Source: JBAZWE01 sp041658605 (GTDB taxonomy: Bacteria > Actinomycetota > Thermoleophilia > BMS3ABIN01). From it: DNA of 35,638 bases. How positions within the stretch are numbered: the stretch's first letter is position 1; each line of letters starts with the position of its first letter. Of the stretch, positions 1-6,968 are shown one piece after another. The notes below the pieces were generated by a model. The model saw nothing but the letters and a program-made list of their open reading frames with translations. It had not been told where the DNA came from and made no database searches. The DNA is taken from NCBI GenBank assembly GCA_041658605.1, contig JBAZZU010000022.1, positions 1 through 35,638 on the forward strand, read 5' to 3'. The position numbers and the translations under genes were made by a program.

Positions 1-1410
1 CTCGATATATGTCGCAATCAAGTCATCTCTTCTGTACGTGATTTCCATAAGTGCAGGTATGGAACCGTCGATCATGAAGCTGGTTTCTGTTATGTCATTT
101 TCCAGCTTGAATAAAATTGTTGAATTCGGATGAGGTTTAGGTAATGTATTGACGGTGTCTTCAGAAAGTCTTTGATAGGCCTCCGATGTCTCCTGCCAGG
201 CACGATTGTTTATGTTGAGTCCAATAAAGTAAAAAACAAGCATCGGAATTAACAGAATCGTAATTATTTTGGGCCAGCATTTGTTTTTCCATCCATATTC
301 ATACAAGCCGGCGGTTATGAGCGGGAAAGCGCCCGCCAGGGAAAAATAAAGGAAGTGGCTTCCAACTAACTGGGTCGACACACCTTTTGAAAAAACATAC
401 CATTGCACCGGTACAAGAGATGATAAAAAAAACAATAAAAAAAATATGGTCATCCTGCGGATGATCGGTTTTACTTGCCCAAATCGAAGCAGCATAAGAA
501 ATGCGGACATTAAGAACAGGGACAGTGAAAAAAAGCCCAGAAAGAAATATATTGATTTGTTGAATATCAGATTGATATTCAGTGGAGCCAGCAAGACCCA
601 AAAGGTCCGAGTCGATCCCTTTAAGGAATACGTATCAGCTATTAATGGTGCATAGCCACCAATTCCCCTCAGCAAAAATAATCTGACTAAAAAATAAATT
701 AAAAATACCAGGAAGACCGGCAGCAGCCTAATTAATGCAGCCGCGTAAGTGTATTCTCTGCCGGAAGGGCTATTCTCGGCATCGTTGGAGTTGATAACCG
801 GCCAAAGAAGAAAATCCAGCGCAGGAATTAATATGATGAGAACAATGGCGTTCTCTTTACTAAGAAGAGCAGCAATAAGCGTTATGAGGAAGCCTGCGTA
901 ATAATACCCGCCCTGTTTCTTCAGGTACGAGGTGTATAGATTAATCGAAAGTAGTGAAAAAAACATGGTCATGACCCCAAAGCGTCCTCCTGTAAAGGTG
1001 ACCTCTTCAGGTGCGAGGGGAGAAAGCAGTAAAAGCATTCCAGCCATCATTGATGCTATTTGTGAGAAGCCGGTTTTCTTCATCAATAAAAAAAGAAGAT
1101 ATGCACTGCCCGCATGAAGGCTGACATTAATCAGATGGGCGGGAAATGTTGATACATCAAAAATATGGAATTGTAGCCACCATACGAACGTACCTAAAGG
1201 TCTAAATACCGAAGAAAGCCAGACATCGGGCATTTGCCAACTCTGTAATAGCGATGCATGACTGGCTTTTTGGAGAAAGAAATAGTCATCAGCGATAAAT
1301 GTGCTATTAATAATCGACCAGTACGCAGCAATAGCCATGAAGAGATACACGCAAAAGATGGTTATACCTGTCCTGTGCTTTCTGCCTGCTGAAGAGCTAA
1401 TTGTATGCAA
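1..1410 (-). CDS. GT-C-like polytopic membrane protein, 3' end cut by window edge
   Basis: The minus strand is open for 470 codons from a TTG at 1410 (AGGA about 7 nt upstream, in-frame TAA just before) to the window edge. The protein is strongly hydrophobic with about ten membrane segments. After the first helix it has an ADDY motif (Asp41-Asp42), then an FRPL motif and a HLINVSLHAG motif, in the order seen in GT-C-fold glycosyltransferases of the TMTC/PMT type, where the acidic pair in the first extracytoplasmic loop is catalytic. It aligns along its whole length with the minus-strand protein at 22335-23912, so about 35-40 C-terminal residues are probably missing here. The GRTD motif of the paralogue is GGRFG here, so activity may differ. 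The gene is visibly AT-richer than the ribosomal genes, which suggests transfer. The role (transfer of lipid-linked sugars at the outer membrane face) is inferred from fold only; the substrate is unknown. Start choice is moderate: no good ATG lies before the first helix. Confidence 0.75.
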   Translation of the reverse strand, partial: MHTISSSAGRKHRTGITIFCVYLFMAIAAYWSIINSTFIADDYFFLQKASHASLLQSWQMPDVWLSSVFRPLGTFVWWLQFHIFDVSTFPAHLINVSLHAGSAYLLFLLMKKTGFSQIASMMAGMLLLLSPLAPEEVTFTGGRFGVMTMFFSLLSINLYTSYLKKQGGYYYAGFLITLIAALLSKENAIVLIILIPALDFLLWPVINSNDAENSPSGREYTYAAALIRLLPVFLVFLIYFLVRLFLLRGIGGYAPLIADTYSLKGSTRTFWVLLAPLNINLIFNKSIYFFLGFFSLSLFLMSAFLMLLRFGQVKPIIRRMTIFFLLFFLSSLVPVQWYVFSKGVSTQLVGSHFLYFSLAGAFPLITAGLYEYGWKNKCWPKIITILLIPMLVFYFIGLNINNRAWQETSEAYQRLSEDTVNTLPKPHPNSTILFKLENDITETSFMIDGSIPALMEITYRRDDLIATYIE

Positions 1411-1620
1411 GGGATATCCTGGTAGTCGTGAATTACTGCTTTATGGATGCTCGGCAGATTTTCGGGAATAAAAATCAACTTTACTATAATGACTTGGGTA
1501 TCTGAAGGACCAATAATGTTTTACAGCGGAATCATGATCCGCGAGTCGCATGTTCGATGCCCGCCATCGCTACCAGTTCCTATCGTTCACGGACTTGTTA
1601 TGCTCACATTCTCCTCCGGT

Positions 1621-1650
1621 TTGACTCCCGCGTCCCTCCTCCAATAAGGT
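1621..1650 (+). promoter_or_regulatory. Candidate promoter for the cobalamin-riboswitch transcript
   Basis: TTGACT at 1621-1626 and TAAGGT at 1645-1650 are spaced by 18 nt. The -10 fits the TAnnnT form common in actinobacterial housekeeping promoters. Predicted initiation near 1657 falls just ahead of the riboswitch. The stretch 1411-1620 shows no other recognisable feature. Confidence 0.45.
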
Positions 1651-1663
1651 AACCCCGGAAACT

Positions 1664-1822
1664 GAATATTGGTCGGGTGCCCGAAAGGGAGAATAGGGAA
1701 GCCGGTGTGAGACCGGCGCGGGCCCGCCGCTGTAACCGGATTTATTGCTTCACGCCACTGGGCGTCTGCCCGGGAAGGCCTGGAGCGGAGTGTTTCCGGA
1801 AGCCAGAAGACCTGCCCGGCCG
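1664..1822 (+). promoter_or_regulatory. Cobalamin (B12) riboswitch
   Basis: The conserved blocks of the AdoCbl riboswitch are present in order: AGGGAAGCCGGTGTGA at 1695-1710, the CCGCCGCTGTAACCG-type block ending near 1738, GCCACTG at 1754-1760, GGGAAGG at 1772-1778, and the B12 box AGCCAGAAGACCTGCC at 1801-1816. It lies about 115 nt upstream of the ThiC-family gene. By family knowledge, adenosylcobalamin binding would repress the downstream gene. No clear intrinsic terminator was seen between the B12 box and the start codon, so control may be translational or Rho-dependent. Confidence 0.93.
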
Positions 1823-1938
1823 CTAATACAAAAAGTCGCTCTTCGAGGAGATGAGAGGACCTCATGGTCTGTCATTGCCCCTTGCCATGCGGTGAGGGGA
1901 TTTTTGTTTTTGAGGGCGGCGCGGCTGATGGAGGAAGA

Positions 1939-3219
1939 ATGACCACGATTCTGGAAAGCGCACGTGCGGGACAGTTAACGAGGGAGATGGAGATCGTCGC
2001 GGAGAAAGAAGGGCTGGTTCCCGGGGAGGTAATGCAAGGCATCGTCGACGGCACCATCGTGGTTGCCGCCGGGAATGGCAGACAGGAGATGGCCGTTGGC
2101 ATCGGCAAGGGTCTCCGTACAAAGGTGAATGCCAGCATCGGCACATCGTCCGACATCGTCGATCTCGAAATGGAGCTGGAGAAGGCCCGGGTGGCTGAAT
2201 CCAGTGGCGCCGACACGCTTATGGAGCTGAGTACGGCGGGCGATCTGGACGAGATCCGGCGGGCAATTCTGGCGGAGGTGACGCTTCCCGTAGGTTGCGT
2301 ACCCCTTTATCAGGCGAGCAGCGAGGCCCGGTTACGTTTTGGAACATCAGGCCAGATGACGGAAGAACTGCTCTTCGAAGTGATCGAGAAACAGGCGAGG
2401 GACGGAATCGGCTTCATGGCCATCCATTGCGGGGTCAACCGTCTTTCCGTTGACACTCTGCAAAATCAGGGTGGCCGCGATGGGGGCCTGGTCAGCCGTG
2501 GCGGCGCTTTCATGGTCTCGTGGATGACCGCCAATGGAAGGGAAAACCCCCTCTTCGAGCAGTTCGACCGGCTGCTGGAGATTTTACGCAAGCACGATGT
2601 TGTTCTCAGTCTGGGCAACGGCATGAGGGCGGGCGCTGTCAGCGATGCTACCGACCGCGCCCAGATCCAGGAGCTGCTGGTCAACACCGAATTGGCGGAT
2701 AGGGCGCGCGACGCCGGTGTGCAAGCGATGCTGGAAGGCCCCGGGCATATTCCCATAGATCAGATCGAGGCCAACGTGGTGTTGCAGAAGAGCCTGAGCC
2801 GGGGGAAGCCTTTCTACATGCTCGGTCCCATAACCACGGACATCGCCCCTGGTTATGACCACATCACCGCGGCCATAGGCTCCGCCTGGGCGGCAGCTTT
2901 CGGGACCGATTTCATCTGCTACGTGACTCCTTCCGAGCATCTCGGCCTGCCTTTTGCCGACGATGTCCGCGACGGCGTCATGGCGGCTCGCATTGCCGCC
3001 CACGTGGGTGATATGGTCAAGCTGGGCCACCGGGATCGCGACCTGGAGATGGGTATCGCCCGGAGAGAGCTGGACTGGGAGAAGCAGTATGCCCTGTCCC
3101 TTGACCCTGAGCGGGCGCGCTCGATTCGAGGCATGCGTCCCGGGAGCGACAGCGACGGCTGCTCCATGTGTGGTGACCAATGCGCGCTCCATGTGTCTGC
3201 GGCCTGTGAGGGCGCCTGA
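1939..3219 (+). CDS. bzaF: ThiC-family radical SAM enzyme, probable 5-hydroxybenzimidazole synthase (BzaF-like)
   Basis: The 426-aa product is a full-length short-form ThiC-family protein. It has the family blocks VNASIGTS, FMAIHCGV, SRGGAFM, EGPGHIPIDQIEAN, GPITTDIAPGYDHITAAIG and YVTPSEHLGLP, and ends with the iron-sulfur/SAM motif CSMCGDQC (CX2CX3C, as in short ThiC proteins). ThiC turns aminoimidazole ribotide (AIR) into the thiamine pyrimidine; the paralogue BzaF turns AIR into 5-hydroxybenzimidazole, a cobalamin lower-ligand precursor, in anaerobes. Two points favour BzaF: the cobalamin (not TPP) riboswitch upstream, and departure from the usual ThiC GDGLRPG motif, here GNGMRAG. The start at 1939 is chosen because GGAGG (1930-1934) lies 4 nt upstream; an in-frame ATG at 1864 would add 25 atypical residues. 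No other bza, cobT or thiamine genes are visible. Family assignment is firm; BzaF rather than ThiC is inference. Confidence 0.8.
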   Translation: MTTILESARAGQLTREMEIVAEKEGLVPGEVMQGIVDGTIVVAAGNGRQEMAVGIGKGLRTKVNASIGTSSDIVDLEMELEKARVAESSGADTLMELSTAGDLDEIRRAILAEVTLPVGCVPLYQASSEARLRFGTSGQMTEELLFEVIEKQARDGIGFMAIHCGVNRLSVDTLQNQGGRDGGLVSRGGAFMVSWMTANGRENPLFEQFDRLLEILRKHDVVLSLGNGMRAGAVSDATDRAQIQELLVNTELADRARDAGVQAMLEGPGHIPIDQIEANVVLQKSLSRGKPFYMLGPITTDIAPGYDHITAAIGSAWAAAFGTDFICYVTPSEHLGLPFADDVRDGVMAARIAAHVGDMVKLGHRDRDLEMGIARRELDWEKQYALSLDPERARSIRGMRPGSDSDGCSMCGDQCALHVSAACEGA

Positions 3220-3326
3220 CCTGGGGCAGGAGTTTTGACGCCGGCTGGGTAAATGAAATAGCATTGTCAATAGTACGGTTCAGATAATCGAACCGGTCGA
3301 CAGGTTACGATGGATTCGAACTCGTC

Positions 3327-3341
3327 ATATGATAATCATAT
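3327..3341. promoter_or_regulatory. Perfect 7-1-7 palindrome, Fur-box-like candidate operator
   Basis: ATATGATAATCATAT is a perfect palindrome about a central A. Its inner 11 bases, ATGATAATCAT, equal the centre of the classical Fur box. It overlaps a possible -10 (TATGAT at 3328-3333) and ends 9 nt before the Shine-Dalgarno of the surface-protein gene. Binding by a Fur-family regulator (Fur, Zur, PerR or Mur) is inference. Confidence 0.4.
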
Positions 3342-3361
3342 TAATAACTGGAGGAATGGAT

Positions 3362-3856
3362 ATGAAGCTGAAGGTCGCTCTCATACTGATGATAAGCATA
3401 ATGGTTGCTCTGGGGCTGGCGGGGATCGCGGTTGCCCAGGCCCCTTGTAACCCAAGTGGCGAGGTCACATTTACACCCGGCTCCGCGCAGCCTGGTGGTA
3501 CGGATACGGTATGCGGTTCGACTCTTGCCGGCGGAACCGATGTGACGGTGAATTTTGATGGCACCGCAGTAGGTTCTGGCGTCGTCGACCAATACGGTTT
3601 TTATTGCGTTACCTTTACCGTTCCGGCAGACGCTACCGCAGGTACTCACGTGATTGAAATCTCAATTCATCAGGGGGAATTCAATTGCCAGCTTGATTTT
3701 GTCGTCGAGGCCGCGGCTATAGCTCCGGCTGACAAGGCTCCCAGAGAGGAGCCTCTGCCGGCCAGGCTGCCCAGCACCGGCATCATGCTCTTCCCGGCCG
3801 GAGGTTTGCTCGCAGGCGGCCTGGGAATGCTGCTGTTCAGGAAGCGCCGCCGGTAA
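3362..3856 (+). CDS. Secreted LPXTG-type cell-wall-anchored protein
   Basis: The 164-aa product starts at 3362: GGAGG (3350-3354) is 7 nt upstream, correct for this ATG and too close for the in-frame ATG at 3356. It begins with a typical signal peptide (positive MKLK, hydrophobic stretch, AQA cleavage site near residue 27). The mature part is about 100 residues, Thr/Gly/Asp-rich, probably one beta-sandwich domain with four cysteines that could form two disulfides. It ends with a canonical sorting signal: LPSTG, a hydrophobic segment, then RKRRR. A sortase would cut between Thr and Gly and attach the protein to the cell wall. No sortase is present in the window. The mature function is not recognisable. 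A palindrome over the start region may be an operator. Confidence 0.85.
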   Translation: MKLKVALILMISIMVALGLAGIAVAQAPCNPSGEVTFTPGSAQPGGTDTVCGSTLAGGTDVTVNFDGTAVGSGVVDQYGFYCVTFTVPADATAGTHVIEISIHQGEFNCQLDFVVEAAAIAPADKAPREEPLPARLPSTGIMLFPAGGLLAGGLGMLLFRKRRR

Positions 3857-3899
3857 ACGGTTGAAGCACATGGCGCGAAACCGCTGATATGTAACGATC

Positions 3900-3922
3900 G
3901 GGGCGGCCCTGCGGGCCGCCCC
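3900..3922. terminator. Strong GC hairpin downstream of the LPXTG gene
   Basis: GGGGCGGCCC and GGGCCGCCCC pair perfectly (10 bp) over a TGC loop. There is no T-run, so it may be a T-less terminator or a 3'-end stabiliser. The same GGGCGGCC core recurs in the terminators at 8312 and 12628. Confidence 0.6.
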
Positions 3923-3958
3923 GTCTGATATCAACAATCTGAACAGTAAAGGATATTG

Positions 3959-4144
3959 ATGGAAGCCCTGTTTGTTTCGACGGGGACGACTCTGGGGATG
4001 ATGATCGCTAACGTGCCTGCCGTCTGGCTGGGTGAGACGATGGCTCACAGGATCAACATGAAGTACATGCGCTGGGTGGCGTCGTCGCTATTCATCCTGC
4101 TGGGCGCGCTGACGCTGTTCATCGGCGAAAACGCGCCACTTTAG
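3959..4144 (+). pseudogene. C-terminal remnant of a GDT1/UPF0016-family cation transporter
   Basis: About 61 residues starting MEALFVSTGTTLGMMIANVP match the last two membrane helices of the GDT1/TMEM165 (UPF0016) family, where GTTLGM..A..PAV.LGE is the conserved run before the final helix. Full proteins are about 190-220 aa with two copies of an ExGD(K/R)(S/T) motif that binds Mn2+/Ca2+; neither copy is in this piece and no coding sequence for the rest lies upstream, where the hairpin at 3900 stands. The simplest reading is a 5'-truncated gene. A weak AAAGGA precedes the ATG, so translation as a small two-helix membrane protein cannot be excluded. Confidence 0.65.
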
Positions 4145-4228
4145 CTGATCCAGGGAAATCGGGCGTGTTTCTGAGCCTGCGTCTTGCGGAACCGGCTGTT
4201 TCTCTGCTATCTTACTTTAGTGTATTTC

Positions 4229-4253
4229 AAGGGACGGCCTGGCCGTCTTTTTT
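4229..4253 (+). terminator. Intrinsic terminator upstream of rpmG
   Basis: GACGG (4233-4237) and CCGTC (4243-4247) pair over CCTGG, extended by AAGG/TTTT pairs, followed by six Ts (4248-4253). It lies 27 nt before rpmG, so it either ends upstream transcripts or acts as an attenuator on rpmG. Confidence 0.7.
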
Positions 4254-4279
4254 ATATTGCTTAAAGTTGGGAACAGACA

Positions 4280-4441
4280 ATGGCATCAGATAAAAGACCG
4301 ATGGTGACTATGGCCTGCACCGAGTGCAAACGGCGCAACTATAACACCAACAAGAACAAGGTGAATAACAGGGACCGGCTGGAGCTTAAGAAGTACTGCC
4401 CGTCGTGCCGCACGCACACTGTTCACCGCGAGACCCGCTAG
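4280..4441 (+). CDS. rpmG: 50S ribosomal protein L33
   Basis: This 53-codon gene encodes a full-length L33 of the large ribosomal subunit. The product begins MASDKRPMVTMACTECK and ends KKYCPSCRTHTVHRETR. Two CxxC pairs (CTEC and CPSC) form the zinc ribbon of the zinc-binding (C+) form of L33. The ATG at 4280 gives the usual N-terminus; no strong Shine-Dalgarno is visible (TTGGGAA about 7 nt upstream). The order rpmG, tRNA-Trp, secE, nusG is a common conserved arrangement and supports the call. It has a terminator just upstream and a new promoter just downstream, so it may be transcribed separately. Confidence 0.96.
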   Translation: MASDKRPMVTMACTECKRRNYNTNKNKVNNRDRLELKKYCPSCRTHTVHRETR

Positions 4442-4463
4442 GCGTTTTCCGGCCCGGCGGCTT

Positions 4464-4492
4464 TTGCGTAGCCTGTGCGGTAAAGGTATAAT
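4464..4492 (+). promoter_or_regulatory. Sigma70-like promoter for tRNA-Trp/secE/nusG
   Basis: TTGCGT at 4464-4469 and a consensus TATAAT at 4487-4492 are spaced by exactly 17 nt. Predicted initiation near 4499 is about 37 nt ahead of the tRNA. Confidence 0.7.
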
Positions 4493-4535
4493 GCTGGTTT
4501 GGGGAAGGCTCATGCAGTTGGCTGTCCCGACCCGC

Positions 4536-4612
4536 AGGGCTGTAGCTCCAACTGGTAGAGCGCCGGTCTCCAAAACCGGATGTTGGGGGTTCGATTCCCT
4601 CCAGCCCTGCCA
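4536..4612 (+). tRNA. trnW: tRNA-Trp (anticodon CCA)
   Basis: A complete cloverleaf is visible. The acceptor arms AGGGCTG (4536-4542) and CAGCCCT (4602-4608) pair perfectly. The anticodon stem CCGGT/ACCGG encloses CTCCAAA, giving anticodon CCA. The T-loop is TTCGATT. The 3' CCA is encoded (4610-4612). Its place just before secE-nusG is typical. Confidence 0.98.
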
Positions 4613-4763
4613 TATATATAATGTCTCATCTTCCATTCCCACCCGGTCCCAGGCTGCGTCAGCACGCCCGGGAGGCGGGGAGAAGCGGGAATCCGGGAGC
4701 GAAGGGCGATTATTTTTCAGGTTTATTGGATATCTGTCAACCGGAAACCGGAAACAGGAATAA

Positions 4764-5174
4764 ATGGCAAAACCAGCCAAAACGAAAAAGAGCCAGTCAG
4801 CGGACGCGCCTTCGAAAAAGGGTGGCGGTAACGCTGCTGAAAAAGCAGGCGCCAAAGGCAAGGGCAAGGTTGTTCCAGCCAAAGGCAAGGCGGGTAAACA
4901 GGAAACAGGTGGACTCAAGTCCCGTATCGGTAAAGCGCAGGCCGCAAAGACCAAGTCATCCAAGGGGGCTGCCGGCAAAGATAAACGCAGCGCCGGAAAA
5001 TTCCTTCGTGAGGTCCGGCTTGAGCTTTCCAAGGTCACATGGCCTTCCCGGGAAGAGCTTATCCAGTCCACTATCGTCGTCCTGGTCGCTGTCGTTATCG
5101 CGGGTGTCTACATCGCCTTCTTTGATGAGATTTTCTCAAGAGTAATCAACGCGCTGGCTTCGGCGGGGAGTTGA
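4764..5174 (+). CDS. secE: Preprotein translocase subunit SecE with long Lys/Ala-rich N-terminal extension
   Basis: SecE clamps SecY in the membrane protein-conducting channel. The last ~60 residues are canonical: the amphipathic FLREVRLELSKVTWPSREEL helix, then one transmembrane segment (STIVVLVAVVIAGVYIAFFD). The first ~75 of 136 residues are a low-complexity Lys/Ala/Gly-rich, very basic tail. Single-TM SecE is usually 60-90 aa; basic extensions occur in some Actinobacteria. The ATG at 4764 follows a weak AGGA; starting later would leave the conserved part without a good start. The gene ends 1 nt before nusG and is surely co-transcribed with it. The 150 bp between tRNA-Trp and secE hold no gene. 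Confidence 0.96.
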   Translation: MAKPAKTKKSQSADAPSKKGGGNAAEKAGAKGKGKVVPAKGKAGKQETGGLKSRIGKAQAAKTKSSKGAAGKDKRSAGKFLREVRLELSKVTWPSREELIQSTIVVLVAVVIAGVYIAFFDEIFSRVINALASAGS

Positions 5175-5175
5175 T

Positions 5176-5700
5176 ATGTTTAACTGGTTTGTAATAAATA
5201 CTTATTCGGGGCATGAGAACAAGGTTCGGCTTAACCTTCTTCAGCGGATCAAGTCCATGAGCCAGGAACAGTACGTGAAGGAGATCGTGGTTCCCACCGA
5301 GCAGATCGTGGAGACCAAGAACGGGCAGAAGGTCCAGACCGAGAAACGCGTGTTCCCCGGCTATGTGCTGGTACTCATGCAGATGAATGACGACTCATGG
5401 GGTCTTGTAAAGAACACCCCCGGTGTCACCGGTTTTGTCGGTTCGGTCAAGAACAAGCCGATACCGTTGAGCCCCCAGGAGGTCGACCGCATCCTGCACA
5501 CCTCGACCGTCGAGAAGCCCAAGGCGGTAGCGATGTTCAGTGTGGGTGAGACCGTGCGGGTCATGTCGGGGCCGCTTTCAGACTTCAACGGCGAGATTGC
5601 CGAGATCAGTGAAGACCAGAGCAAGCTCAAGGTGCTGGTTAACATCTTCGGCCGTGAGACTCCGGTGGAGCTCAGCTTCGAACAGGTTAAAAAAGTATAG
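5176..5700 (+). CDS. nusG: Transcription termination/antitermination factor NusG
   Basis: The 174-aa protein has the N-terminal NGN domain (FNWFVINTYSGHENKV at the start, RVFPGYVLV near residue 58), which binds the RNA polymerase clamp, and a C-terminal KOW domain from about residue 120 (GETVRVMSGPLSDFNGEIAEI), which contacts Rho or ribosomal protein S10. The length is close to the compact form of NusG; it lacks the long acidic N-terminal extension of many high-GC Actinobacteria. It starts 1 nt after the secE stop codon and forms an operon with it. It links transcription to translation, in keeping with its ribosomal-protein neighbours. Confidence 0.98.
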   Translation: MFNWFVINTYSGHENKVRLNLLQRIKSMSQEQYVKEIVVPTEQIVETKNGQKVQTEKRVFPGYVLVLMQMNDDSWGLVKNTPGVTGFVGSVKNKPIPLSPQEVDRILHTSTVEKPKAVAMFSVGETVRVMSGPLSDFNGEIAEISEDQSKLKVLVNIFGRETPVELSFEQVKKV

Positions 5701-5723
5701 AAGGGTTGCGGCGGGTTCGGGTT

Positions 5724-5753
5724 TTCCTGTATCCTCTTTGATTGCGCTATAAA
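5724..5753 (+). promoter_or_regulatory. Weak candidate promoter for rplKA
   Basis: TTCCTG at 5724-5729 and TATAAA at 5748-5753 are spaced by 18 nt in the nusG-rplK gap. The -10 is good but the -35 is poor; read-through from the secE promoter would also serve. Confidence 0.3.
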
Positions 5754-5762
5754 TAGGAATTC

Positions 5763-5795
5763 GAGATTCTTCGGCGCCATGCGCCTCAGAATGAC
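5763..5795. repeat. Half copy of a dispersed palindromic repeat
   Basis: GAGATTCTT followed by a short variable part and CTCAGAATGAC matches the right half of the complete element at 6969-7028. It sits between nusG and rplK. Confidence 0.75.
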
Positions 5796-5809
5796 ATGTT
5801 AGGAATGAA

Positions 5810-6232
5810 ATGGCTAAAAAAGTAATGACACTGATAAAATTGCAGATTCCCGCAGGGCAGGCTAACCCCGCCCCGCCGGTCGGCCCCGCGCTGGGTCAGC
5901 ACGGAGTCAACATCATGGACTTCTGCAAGGCATTCAACGCCAAGACCGAGCAGGAAGGCAACACGATCATCCCGGTGGAGATCACGGTCTTTGAAGACCG
6001 TTCCTTCACCTTCATCACAAAGACACCGCCGGCAGCAGTGCTTCTGCGTCAGGCCGCTGGCATCGAGAAGGGTTCCGGCGAGCCCAACCGCGACAAGGTC
6101 GCTTCTGTCTCGCCGGCCAAGGTCAAGGAGATAGCGGAGTTGAAGATGAAAGATCTGAATGCCAATGACGTGGACGCCGCGATGAAGATCATCGCCGGCA
6201 CTGCGCGCAGCATGGGAATCGTGGTCGAATAA
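5810..6232 (+). CDS. rplK: 50S ribosomal protein L11
   Basis: The 140-aa product is a full-length L11, which binds the GTPase-associated centre of 23S rRNA and is the site of thiopeptide (thiostrepton-type) action. The N-terminal proline-rich PPVGPALGQHGVNIMDFCK motif is present, as is the C-terminal RNA-binding domain ending MKIIAGTARSMGIVVE. The ATG at 5810 follows AGGAATGAA. The stop TAA shares its last base with the ATG of rplA, so the two genes are translationally coupled. Confidence 0.98.
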   Translation: MAKKVMTLIKLQIPAGQANPAPPVGPALGQHGVNIMDFCKAFNAKTEQEGNTIIPVEITVFEDRSFTFITKTPPAAVLLRQAAGIEKGSGEPNRDKVASVSPAKVKEIAELKMKDLNANDVDAAMKIIAGTARSMGIVVE

Positions 6233-6945
6233 TGGCCGGCGTGAGCAAAAGGATGGTCGAAGCCGCAAGCCTGGTGGATCGCGAGAAATTCTATACGCCG
6301 CTTGAGGCAGTGCGTCTTGTCAAGAGCCTTCCGGCCGCCAAGTTCGACGAGACCGTAGAGGTCCACTTCCGCCTGGGCGTCGATCCCAGAAAAGCCGATC
6401 AGATGATCCGAAATACCCTGATGCTTCCCCACGGTACCGGCAAGGAGATGCGCGTCGCCGTATTCGCCGAGGGTGAGAAGGACAAGGAAGCTCGTGACGC
6501 AGGTGCGGATGTCGTCGGCGGCGAGGATCTGGCCAAGAAGATCGAGGATGGCTGGTACGAGTTCGATGTCTGTATCGCCACGCCTGACATGATGAGGGTT
6601 GTCGGCAAGCTGGGCCGCGCGCTGGGTCCGAGAGGGCTTATGCCTAACCCGAAAGCCGGCACAGTGACTTTCGATATCGGCAAGGCCGTCGCTGACGCCA
6701 AGGCGGGCAAGGTCGAGTTTCGCACCGACCGAACCGGCATCGTCCACCTCGCGATTGGCAAGCTCTCTTTTTCCGAGCAGCAGCTGGTGGAGAATTACGG
6801 CGCCGTCATGGATGAGCTGATGCGGGCCAAGCCTGCGTCGGCAAAGGGCCGGTACATGAAGGCCATAGTCATGACTTCCACCATGGGACCGGGCGTTCAC
6901 GTAGATTCCACGGTCGTCAGGGATTTTATGGATGAGGTCCAGTAG
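6232..6945 (+). CDS. rplA: 50S ribosomal protein L1
   Basis: The 237-aa product is a full-length L1, which forms the L1 stalk at the E site and in many bacteria represses its own L11-L1 mRNA. The signature KLGRALGPRGLMPNPKAGTV lies near residue 125, and the C-terminus ends with the usual TSTMGPGVHVD-type run. It overlaps rplK by one base. A repeat element and the L10 leader follow before rplJ, so transcription may be adjusted between rplA and rplJ. Confidence 0.98.
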   Translation: MAGVSKRMVEAASLVDREKFYTPLEAVRLVKSLPAAKFDETVEVHFRLGVDPRKADQMIRNTLMLPHGTGKEMRVAVFAEGEKDKEARDAGADVVGGEDLAKKIEDGWYEFDVCIATPDMMRVVGKLGRALGPRGLMPNPKAGTVTFDIGKAVADAKAGKVEFRTDRTGIVHLAIGKLSFSEQQLVENYGAVMDELMRAKPASAKGRYMKAIVMTSTMGPGVHVDSTVVRDFMDEVQ

Positions 6946-6968
6946 GAAACTGTAGCTGATTTGTGTCC

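Noticed and set aside
1447..1865. Short open frames on both strands over 1447-1865
   Set aside because: They overlap the promoter and riboswitch, have no ribosome-binding site or motif, and are probably non-coding.
1864..1938. Longer start for the ThiC-family protein at 1864
   Set aside because: The extra 25 residues are Cys/Gly-rich and atypical, while GGAGG lies correctly before 1939.
4617..4622. TATAAT just after tRNA-Trp as a separate secE promoter
   Set aside because: No -35 at a suitable distance; the AT run follows the tRNA end and the promoter at 4464-4492 suffices.
4621..5145. Open frame of 174 codons overlapping secE in another frame
   Set aside because: Arg/Pro/Ser-rich without motifs; it is a frame shadow of the SecE low-complexity region.
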